NCBI RefSeq assembly: GCF_004379255.2 | Contig: NC_056049.1 | Location: 8,060,001 to 8,124,000, forward strand | Direction of reading: 5' to 3' | From: Salvia splendens | Lineage: Eukaryota > Streptophyta > Magnoliopsida > Lamiales > Lamiaceae | DNA length: 64,000 nt | Part shown: in pieces, positions 54,732 through 64,000 of the stretch | How the letters are laid out: every line of letters begins with the position of its first letter | Numbering within the stretch: the stretch's first letter is position 1 | Made by a program: the position numbers and the translations under genes | Notes under the pieces: model-generated | Seen by the model: only the letters and a program-made list of their open reading frames with translations | The model's database searches: none | What the model was told of the DNA's origin: nothing

Positions 54732-57700
54732 ATGTCGGCGGCTAAATTCCAGCAGCAACCTTCCTCCGCCGCTGTCTGCACGCTCCGGCGCTCTCTCCTC
54801 ACTGTCGCTATTGTAACGCTCGTTTCATTCACTTACCTCTCCCTCAAATCGCTGCACTCACCATCTCTCCTATCCTCCCCCACTACTACCTCTATCGCCC
54901 GCTCCGTACAACCTTCCCTGCCTGAGGTACTACTCTTTCCATCTCTGTGTTTATGCAATTCCTGGAATTCACTGTTTTTACGGGTTGATTCGATCGATTT
55001 CGTCGTTTTCTGCTTTTAGGATGTTGATTATGGCGAAGGCGATAGTGCGGAGAAAAGTGTGGTTGTGGAAAGAGAGGGGAATGAGAGTGACGAAGCCGAT
55101 GTATACCATTTGCCGAAGGTGTTTAGGTTGAACTACGAGGAGATGTTGAAGAGATTTAAGGTGTACGTGTACTCCGATGGGGATCCGAAGACCTATTACC
55201 AGACGCCGCGGAAGCTGACTGGTAAATATGCGAGCGAGGGATATTTTTTTCAGAATCTTAGGGATAGTAAATTTGTGACGGATGATCCAGATCGGGCGGA
55301 TTTGTTCTTCATCCCGATCTCTTGCCATAAGATGAGAGGAAAGGTATGCCGACATTCGTTAATTTTGATCCGGAATTCGGTTGCTTTTAATGCTTGTAAA
55401 TCGGAAACTGGATATATAATTGAGTCTATTGAATGTTTTCTTCAGTAGATGCTGTGTATCTTTTTTGCTAAAAGCAGATCATTCAGCTGCTTCAGATGTT
55501 GAATTTCCTACTGCATTGATGTATCTTCACTCTGATGGTGTTCTATTTCAAGAGCTATCAGTTTATCTTATCTTGCCTTGTTTCTTAATTCATTTGTTTT
55601 CCTTTTGTAAGAAATTGTTTATCCAGTTGCCTCCTGAATAAACTGATATTGTTCCTTCTTTTGAATTGTTCTTCAGCATGCTTAATGATCTTGTTATTTG
55701 AGTGTGATAGTGTGTGACATGGTTAAACACCTATCTCGTTCCACTTTAATTGTCTGCTTATCACCATGGGCTTTTCATTGCTATAAAAGCATAGGGCTAA
55801 TGTGTATTTTACCAGCTCTGCTATTGCCATTATTTGTTATCTATAGAGACTCAGGCTCATGTGAAGAAGGGGTAAAGCTTATGTCCAATTGCTTACCATG
55901 TGGTTTGAGTTATTAGGGATGGTTAATTTGAATAGTTTTGCTTGCATCCTTCTTGTATTCTCTACCTGCAATACTTTAAATTTATGTATCTTTTTAAAAT
56001 AACATGCAGGGTATCTCATATGAGAACATGACTGTAATTGTCCGGGACTATGTGGAAGGATTGATGTCCAAGTACCCATACTGGAATAGAACACTAGGTG
56101 CAGATCATTTCTTTGTTACTTGTCATGATGTTGGTGTGAGGGCCACTGAAGGACTCCCAAACCTTATAAAGAACTCGATTCGTGTTGTTTGCTCTCCTAG
56201 CTATGATGTTGGGTTTATACCACACAAAGATGTTGCACTCCCTCAAGTTCTTCAGCCCTTTGCCCTTCCTGCTGGAGGAAATGATATAGAAAATAGGTAC
56301 TTACTTTCAAAGTCTGGACCTCTTTATTCTTCCTCACTTTACCTTTTGATTATTTGCTGCGGTGCTTCTTTCTTAAGGTGCTTGTTGTTGTCTATCTAAA
56401 CTTGTCCACTTTACCATGTATAAAATATTTTTTTCAATCTGCTTTTGAGGGTAATAGTATTGACAGAAAATATTGTAAGAAATTTGCTACTAACCTCCTT
56501 GGCTGTAGCCTATAAGTGAAATGAGAATGTTTCATGCCTTGAAACCCCATGAGCAAGAAAATAATAAAGGGGACTTTTTTTCTGAAACTGCTGTCTGGAT
56601 GAAATCTGGATTTTCTGTTTGTAAACTTTTGACTGCTAAATTAATCATCATATGTTGCAGGACGACACTTGGTTTCTGGGCAGGGCATAGGAATTCCAAG
56701 ATTCGTGTCATACTGGCACGGGTATGGGAAAATGAAACTGAACTTGACATTTCCAACAACAGAATTAACAGGGCCACTGGGCATCTTGTATATCAAAAGA
56801 GATTTTACAGAACAAAATTCTGCATTTGCCCTGGTGGCTCTCAGGTCAATAGTGCCCGTATAGCAGACTCTATACATTACGGATGCATACCTGGTGAGAA
56901 CTTATCCTTTCTAATCTCACCAATTCATATCCAATAATAATAAGTTTAAGTGGTGGTCTGATCTTGATATGCCAATTGCTAAACCCTCGCTAAGGCAGAG
57001 GCAATAATCCTTCTCGTGACAAATGGGATCATGCATAGAGGGGATCATGCATAGAGAAAGTCACTAAAGCTGCTATACTTTCCAGTTTGGTCTTGGTATA
57101 TAAGATTAGAATGTAGCCGTGCTAAAAAAATGGAGATCTAACTATAGAAATGGATATGTAGTAATCTACTGTCAGAAAAGGAGTACGACTCGTACAAAAA
57201 ATACTTATGCCAAAAAAGAAAAATGAAGAATTTCAGTAACCAGTGTTATCAATCTCGTATGGCGGCTTATGGCGGTTCGCCTAAAAACCGCCACAGGGAT
57301 ATGGCGTATTAGTATGATGGCGGATATGGCGGTCAATAATTAAATAAATAAAATAATACTTATTATTTATACATAATTCAAAAATTGGAAAATAACAAAA
57401 ATATAACATCTAAAACTCTTAAAACAATTAATAAAGCATAAAATACAGCTCTAACATCCATGTTTCTTGCATAATGCCCCATTCCTAAATGCAGTACACA
57501 CGCAATGTTGTCAAATGGCGGTGCTATGGCAGCGCCATGTTGCTATGGCATTTCCACCATAGAACGCCATGCCATAGAGCCATGGCGTCGCCATATCCGC
57601 TATTTGATAACATTGTCGGTAACAATATTTAAAGAATACTAAGCATGTGATTTTTTTGGGGTGTATAATGATGCTTTCATTTTTATTAAGCATGAAATAT

Positions 57701-58172
57701 ATATTTGTGATTATCCAATGTCCTTCATAACTCTGGTTTGATCAACTGTGGATTGTTCTGTGCAGTGATACTCTCTAATTACTACGACTTGCCTTTCAAT
57801 GACATATTAAATTGGCATAAATTTGCGGTGGTACTAAAGGAGAAAGATGTCTATCAGCTTAAGCAAATCCTGAAGAATATAACACAAGAAGAGTTTGCCA
57901 GACTGCACAACAATTTGGTCAAGGTATGGTTCGATTCTCCACTGTAGCAACTCACGACTTTACAATTCAAATAGTCTGTCTTCACCTCCCCTATTCTGCA
58001 CAATTCGGGTTTGCACCTTGGAGTGTAGAGCATCTGACCGTGTTAATTCTTTATGATGCTCCGTTGTCAGGTCCAAAAGCACTTCCATTGGAACTCGCCT
58101 GCTGTCAGCCACGACGCCTTTCATATGATCATGTATGAGCTATGGTTGCGACATCATGTTGTCAAGTACTAA
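54732..58172 (+). CDS. Exostosin-family glycosyltransferase (GT47)
   Basis: A predicted Golgi type II membrane enzyme that builds cell-wall polysaccharide or glycoprotein glycans; the substrate is not inferable. Six exons, 54732-54926, 55020-55343, 56010-56296, 56661-56893, 57766-57923 and 58071-58172, give 432 residues. A short cytosolic tail precedes a membrane anchor at about residues 21-39 (LLTVAIVTLVSFTYLSL), followed by a Ser/Thr/Pro stem. The exostosin domain begins near FKVYVYSDGDPKTYY and includes YWNRTLGADHFFVTCHDVG, YQKRFYRTKFCICPGGSQ and IHYGCIPVILSNYYDLPF, the nucleotide-sugar-binding half, and ends LRHHVVKY. The gene is intact. The right end of the Mutator-like element lies about 300 bp upstream of the start. 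Intron 4 holds a palindromic element (57244-57620). Confidence 0.92.
57244..57620. mobile_element. Palindromic MITE-like insertion in exostosin intron
   Basis: The left arm GTGTTATCAATCTCGTATGG and right arm CCATATCCGCTATTTGATAA (followed by CATTG) are imperfect inverted repeats containing repeated ATGGCGG motifs, around an AT-rich centre. The length and structure suit a MITE, but its superfamily and target duplication are not certain. Confidence 0.55.
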
Positions 58173-59755
58173 AGTCCAGATCGCTCAACTCCAGCTCAAC
58201 ACATGGCTAGCTTTCGCTGGCTGTGAATATGAAAAACTTGTATATTACTACCGAGTTGCAATTTGTTCATTCGTTTGTGACAATTTATCAAAAATGTTTT
58301 GGATCTGCAGATTGAAAAAAGAGGAATTGGGTACGTTTTTGTATCGATACTAAAAATTTAGGTGGGATAGGGGTGCCTAGTACACATGCAGATTCTTCCC
58401 ATTTATTATCTGGAAAATACAGTATGGGTTTATTTTTGTAGATCTTTATGAGATAATGATAGTTGAAGTTGATGTACTTTATGTATTTAAAAGACTCAAA
58501 TGCAAGAATTTTGGTTGATTGAATTTCAGTTCTGTGGCCTTTTTGGAGTGTACTAGTTTGACAGTTGATGTGTGTCATTTAGTACTAACTATCTTAAAAT
58601 GAGAACTTGAGAATTTATCAATTGATAGCACAAAATATATTAAGCTGCAACTGTATGATTTTATGCCACTAGCTGATATGTTTTGTGATTTCAACAATAA
58701 CTTTTCAACTCAGTTGAACCACTCTCATATTTCGTATACATAAAGTTCAATCGTGATTTCAAATAAGTGTGGTTATAAAAGATAACTTTCCATGACTAAA
58801 GCCTATTTTTGCCCTAAATGTAAGACATTTTATGATTTTGATTGCTTCTAGTCCTTAACATTATGGATAATATACTAGTATTATTTTTTATTTGAAAAGT
58901 GATGATGCTACTTAAACACTAGACTAAAGTCTATTTTTGGTCCTAAATATATTTGAACATTTTAGATTTTTCGTTCTAAACATATGATGACACGAACATG
59001 GTGCGATTTTGGTCGAGAACATTACATTTGTTAACCTCGAGTCCTAAACATTGTGAAGTTCATTCGCGAATCTAAACCAAATTTTGACAGATATCGACGG
59101 TGAAGGGTGGCCATCCATGTATCTAGAAATGGAGATTAAAATTCACTTCTTTCTTTTCCACTCATGGAGTATTATAAAACCACTAGTCCTGAAACTGAGC
59201 CATTGTTCATGTCTTGCATAATCAAATTTCAATGGTCTTATTCAATATTTGATGCCAAGAAGAAAATGTGTATTCTTTGTATCTTGATATCTTTTCTTGG
59301 ATTTTTGATTATTTGATACATATTCTTTATAGCTTCTTCTCAGTAATGTCTACTCCCTACTAGAAGAGGTGAAGGTAATCTATAATACTCACAAAAACGC
59401 AACCATTTTCTGCCGCTAAACTGATTTCTTTTTCTTTTCTTTTTCACACGAATAAAGATTCTTCATTAACTAAAATGAAAAATGGAAACAAGAGATAAAT
59501 TTTCCAACTTTGTATCAAAAGATAGAGAACTCTACTTAAAATATAAACACGGATAAACTGAGAATGGCCATGTGTAATGCTAAGCAAGATTGGATTCTCT
59601 ATATGATTCCTATGTTGAATTAGTAGTGCTACAAAGACAAAGCATAAACAATCTAGATTACACACAAAAAGAGTATTCTTCTACAACTGGGTTCAGAAGA
59701 TAGGACCAATGAGTATTTATCTAATTCACCTACTCAAAGATGCGCATTTACATCA
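58173..59755. other. Intergenic region between converging genes
   Basis: AT-rich DNA holding the 3' ends of the exostosin and Gln-rich genes. Sequence around 58900-59110 (GTCCTAAACATT and related phrases repeated) looks like an old dispersed repeat, but I could not delimit it. No gene is supported. Confidence 0.4.
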
Positions 59756-62700
59756 CTACTTACGAGGAGAGAGTAGCTTATTTTCCTCTGAATCATGCTT
59801 CGCGGAAGAATCCCCGCCCATCAGCTCCTGGAAACCTTCAACTTTTACAGGTGGAGCCCTTGACATTGACATGGTCCTGCATACGAGAAAATAGGCATAA
59901 GATCCAAATAGCAATGGCATCCCTAAATGACATGGAGATGAGGAAGAAATAGTTACGGTGAATGAATTTGTGGGATTTGGAGAGAAGTCATAGGCCTAAA
60001 GGCATTGTTGTTGGCTTGAGCGTGAAAAGAAGATATTGCAGCTAGTTGTTGCTGCCGCAGCTGGGGTTGTCTGGGATTCATCGATGTGAAGGTATTTGTA
60101 TCCAGTGAAAAATCGGATGGAGCTTCCATCTTCACTTGCACTAGAGGCCTATCCTTGTCGATACTCATGTTCATATTCATGCCAGGACGAGGTGTTGACT
60201 GTTGCTGCTGTTGCTGTAACTGTTGTTGTTGTTGTAGCTGTTGGTGATGTTGTTGCCGTCTCCTCATCCTTTCCCACTGTTGCTGCTGCTGCTGGAATGC
60301 CAGATATTGAGGATTATTCATCTGCTGCATCTGGGGATTCATTTGCCTAAGCATCTGTGATGTGACCAGAGTAGATCGATTAGAATGCAAGTAACAAATA
60401 TTGTTAACAGCCAAAAGTTTGAAAATAAAATGGTGACATGACCTGAGAAAGTTTATAGTTCAGGTTAGTTTTATTCCAACCTGATTGACTATTAATCAAT
60501 CATTTTCTGACATGTGCTAGTTTTCCTCGTAAATATGTGAACCAAACATGACACTTGCTGACAGACAAAAGCGAAAGGAAGGCTTAACAGTGGCTATCAA
60601 GCAAGGTAAAGAAAAATCCATACCTGCTGAGACTGCTGAACGGAAGGCTGCTGCTGCTGCTGCGGTAGATTCTGTCCCTGGATGCTCAGCCCTTGCTGCT
60701 GAGTTTGCGGAGCAACACTCTTCGAGTTATCCTTCATAAGTTCCACAAGGGTCCTAAGGTTACTGGAAATAAAAAGGGCAGAAGGTTAATGCTTATGGCA
60801 GTTGTTTGGTAACTGTACACTGATAATAAGAACATAAGTATATTAGTTAAAGTCGATGATCAGCATCAGATACAATATACAACTACTGAGATAGTATGTA
60901 TTTAAAAAACAAAATGGCAAACAACAAATTCAATTTATATTCAACAATACTGAATCGTACTATATCACTAACCTATATCCTGCAGTTTGAAGGAACATCT
61001 TTAGTAATTCAGTGGCTGAACACTGTTTCCTATAACTATCCGCAAGGAGCTTCAAGGTGCGCCCTAATTTATTGATATGACTACTCAAAAGTTGTGCAAT
61101 AACTTCTAAGGAGGTGTCTGAAGAAGATTCGAACCCCACATTGTGTAGCAATCGCACTACCACTTTCTGTGAAATCCGTGATGCTTGTTCTTGACTAAGA
61201 AGCTTCCTGCTCCCTTGAGAACCATTCTTTCCCCAACCTTGTCCTTGTTCCATGCTGAGGTACTCAGGTCGGATACCAAGTCTCTCGATCATAATAGGGC
61301 TCATCACTGGGCTCTTCGTCATGGTCTGAGGTAAGTTGTCTAAAACCCCATTGAAAGGAACTTTCTGATTATTCTCAAGTCTCCTTGTTTTAAGGACTGC
61401 ACTATCGGGAACACAATTAAAAATGGACATTGTTTCAGGGAACAAGGGAGCATCATCAGCCGGACTGCCATCAACCATTACCGGGTTTGATCGCAAGCTT
61501 GATATATTGTCCACAAAGGCTACTCTCCTTCTCTTGTGATTCTCAATCAAACTAAGATAAGTAGACATCTGCTCAGGTGTCCGTTTTTCAGAATCTCTAT
61601 CCCCAAACATCAATGTATAAGATTTGGTTGCCCTATATTTCTCAAAAAACTGATTGTACCATGTTTCCGGTAGTTCTTCCAGACTAAGTCTTTGTGATAC
61701 AGCATCAACGTCTGGTTCACTAAATCTTGATCCAATGCCAGATGCTTTTGAGCGCCCCTGTACAGTGAGTGCCATACTAATGTTAATATATTATACAGCA
61801 TAAATAACAATGAGAAAGAACATTATGACATGTCTGCATGTTCATGGATTTACAGATCAATAAGATACACAACTAACAAAGCCAGATCATAAATTAAATA
61901 TCCAGATACTAAGATGGTTGTATAGCATGAGATATTGGACATTTGATTGAAAGAAATTTTTATTACTTCTTGTCCTTCATATTTTTTTCTTTAAAAGCTG
62001 GGGATATAGTGGAGGGAGCATATTACCTGGCCTGGCCTCACAATGGAAACTAAAACCGAATTCTAGTTTTCCTTATGAAAGATGGCTAGATTTAACATCT
62101 AGAAGAATGAAAGGCATTCTACATGAACCCGATATAAAATAACACTCCCTTCAGATGGAGGTAACATATCATTACTGGATTTTATTAAGACAAAATGGCA
62201 GTACAGCTGAAATGAACACTCTAATTGCAGTACAGCTGTACAACACACTCGGAGTGCAGCTGCAAAATTTAAATAAGGCATACACAGATATGAGGGAGAT
62301 GTGTGCTGAGAGAGGGACATTGATACTTTAGGAATCTACAAATTAGGCTACATGCATATTTTCTCTGATTAGTAAACAGCATATCTGCCTGGAAAAAGCA
62401 CAATGATAATGGCGTAAAATGTGATCATATTGTTGGGTTTAAGTTTAACATCTTAAACACCTTGAATATTTCGTATTTTCTGAGGTATATAGCCAATGTC
62501 GGACACCTAACATTCTGGACAAATGACAATAACCAAGCAGAAAAATGATCGGCAACCGACAAAGAATGATGTGGAGGAAAGATCAATAAATTGATCTCAA
62601 AACTAAGTAACTAACACAAAATTCCAGTGGTCCTTATGAGAGATGGATAGGTTTAACATCAAGAAGAAAAGAAAGACATTCTACATGTACCAGATATAAA

Positions 62701-63519
62701 ATAAGTAAATAACCATCAATCCAGATGGAGGTAACATATCATTACCAGATTCTATGACGACAAAATGGTAGTGCAGCCGAAATTGAACACTCTAACTGCA
62801 GTACTGCACACTCAGAGTGCAGCTGCAATTTAAAGAAGACATGTGCAAATTGCATGACATATATGAGGGAGATGTGTGCTGAGCTAGAGAGAGAGATTTT
62901 GATACTCATAAGAAACTACAAATTAAGCTACATGCATTTTTTTCTTATTAGTAAACAGCATATCTGCCTCCGAAAACGACAATGATAACGACATGAAATG
63001 TTATCAAATTGTTGGGGTTTTCGTCTTAAACATCTTGAATAGTGAAAATACATCTTTTCTGAAGTATATAGTCAATGTAGGACACCTAACATTCTGGATA
63101 AACTACAATAACCAAGCACAAAAATGATCGGCAACCAACAAAGACTTGGAGGAATAACTCATTACAGAAGGGTTTAGTGATGAGTGGGAATGGTGATTAA
63201 ATTCAATTCAAGGTAATCTAGCTAAGTTTCTCACAAGCAAATGCTCTTTCTAGTTCTCTCTATTAGAAATTTACATTGCATCCGTTTCTTCCCTCTTCAA
63301 TCTATTATACCCACAAAAAGACATGATAATGCCGAAAAACATAATTAGATAAAACAATAGAAGACATTCCAAAGCAAAGCGAGCGGGCTATTAAAAATAA
63401 AAACTTAAATACCTTTGATGATGTAGTACTCGAAGCAGCAACGCCTGGGTGACGTTGGTCCACATCTTGCGCACCATTTTCCAAAGTAAAATACACATCA
63501 TCACCGTGCAGCTCCAGAT
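59756..63519 (-). CDS. Gln-rich protein with predicted histone-fold domain
   Basis: Exons (minus): about 63519-63413, 61757-60973, 60762-60624, 60354-59957 and 59876-59756. Frames join without breaks from exon 1 to the TAG at 59756, giving about 516 residues. Conserved N-terminal text includes LPETWYNQFFEKYRATKSYT. A region around residues 200-300 (EQASRISQKVVVRLLHNVGF, then SHINKLGRTLKLLADSYRKQ) resembles the bromodomain-associated histone fold of TFIID and SAGA subunits. A Gln-rich segment follows in the next two exons. It ends with a sumoylation-like PPVKVEGFQEL. A role in transcription is inferred from these features; I cannot name the gene. The true start is unresolved: exon 1 lacks an in-frame ATG, and an upstream exon may lie at or beyond the window edge. 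The ATG at 61775 is intronic, because the exon begins after CTGTACAG at 61757. Confidence 0.75.
62076..63180. repeat. Diverged tandem duplication in intron 1
   Basis: Two copies of about 560 bp (from about 62076 and from about 62638) share phrases such as CAGATGGAGGTAACATATCA and AACAGCATATCTGCCT in the same order. It is an old intronic duplication within the Gln-rich gene. Confidence 0.65.
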
Positions 63520-64000
63520 CTTGACCAATTTATCATGTAAATTTTATCAAAAACACAGAAAAGAAAAAAATACTAGTACTAACATCATAAACTGGAAATA
63601 ACAGAAACAATTGCTGCAAGCATAGACCTTGTAATTAATGTGGATGAATAAGGCAAGACTTCAATTGAATTTCCACAACAGTAAGAAAGCGAATTAAAAA
63701 TTGGAGTTCAAACTTATGACATCAATAAACAGATTTCAAGCAAAATTATATAGCAGCAGCCAGAAAACAAACAAGCACTCGTAATTGACAGCCAAAAACC
63801 TAATCACCTAACGAGACCTGAACTTCTTCGTTTCAAACCGAGCTAAAAAATTGGGGAAAACACAAAGTTATAGCTAATGGTAACTTCGACTGACAATTAG
63901 GATTGAGCTTGGAGAGAGCGGTAGGCTGCGCGAACAGAGAAACGGATGCCTTATCGAACAGAAGAGCGCGAGCTCGGAGCTCGAGCGAGATCTGAGGCCT

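Noticed and set aside
60096..60350. Plus-strand open frame with Val/Ala-rich translation
   Set aside because: It is the antisense shadow of the CAG-rich exon encoding polyglutamine in the Gln-rich gene.
61610..61810. ATG at 61775 (MALTVQGRSK) as start of the Gln-rich protein
   Set aside because: The minus strand reads CTCACTGTACAG just before GGGCGCTC, a good splice acceptor, and the exon at 63519-63413 ends in phase with it; the MALTVQ residues are intron sequence.
63305..63496. Separate small protein starting at 63496
   Set aside because: The codon at 63496 is GTG, not ATG, and the frame is an internal exon that splices at 63413 to the exon at 61757.

Overview
The window is nuclear DNA of a flowering plant, almost certainly a eudicot and probably an asterid; a Lamiales/mint-family origin is my guess from the style of the repeats, not something shown here. 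The evidence is genes split by many short AT-rich introns with GT-AG borders, plant-only families (Dof zinc finger, malectin kinesin-14, plant rhamnogalacturonan lyase, plant mobile domain), and dense nested transposable elements with AT-rich spacers full of MITEs.

Seven host genes can be spliced by hand. In order they are: a 16-exon rhamnogalacturonan endolyase (+, 5998-10053, 677 aa); a single-exon Dof transcription factor (+, 19383-20114, 243 aa); an 18-exon malectin-domain kinesin-14 (-, 31290-26340, 1071 aa); a SpoU-type RNA 2'-O-methyltransferase (+, 39615-41380, 337 aa); a Rab3GAP non-catalytic subunit N-terminal-domain protein (-, 44820-41720, 466 aa); a GT47 exostosin-like glycosyltransferase (+, 54732-58172, 432 aa); and a Gln-rich protein with a predicted histone fold (-, about 63519-59756, 5' end unresolved). 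For the six complete genes the hand-placed exons sum to an exact multiple of three. The exons placed for the Gln-rich gene stay in frame with each other.

The space between genes is mostly transposons, many delimited to the base by terminal repeats and target-site duplications (TSDs). Six PIF/Harbinger-like elements (A 825-2913, B 16936-18964, C 23638-25295, D 37462-39507, E 44893-45244, F 45836-47753) share a terminal motif like GAGCATCCACAATGG and 3-bp TSDs. Each carries at most one gene: A, C and D only a Myb/SANT-like protein, B and F only a DDE transposase, and E nothing. The Myb-only elements A and D and the transposase-only element F share a TATA/leader block, including 19 identical bases, and a subterminal GTGGCAGGAGG motif. 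This looks like a two-component system whose proteins sit on separate, commonly regulated elements, and it is the strongest lead in the window.

Other elements are: a 7.4-kb Ty3/gypsy chromovirus (32227-39598, TSD CAGTA) with element D inside its 5' LTR; a 9.5-kb Mutator-like element (about 44878-54429) carrying a decayed mudrA transposase, a decayed plant-mobile-domain gene and arrays of AACGCC...GGCGTT hairpins, interrupted by E and F; a hAT-like element (22662-25443, TSD AACAAAAT) containing a mini-CACTA and element C; a two-LTR TRIM (10266-10906) and a tandem TRIM array with four LTRs and three internal regions (13609-14802, TSD AGAAC); a Tourist-like element holding two Stowaway MITEs; and several SINE-like repeats.

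The layout has a pattern. Two head-to-head gene pairs (kinesin/SpoU and Rab3GAP/exostosin) have each been pried apart by a large transposon that landed within 60 bp of a start codon. The promoters of the SpoU and Rab3GAP genes must therefore have been displaced or replaced by transposon sequence.
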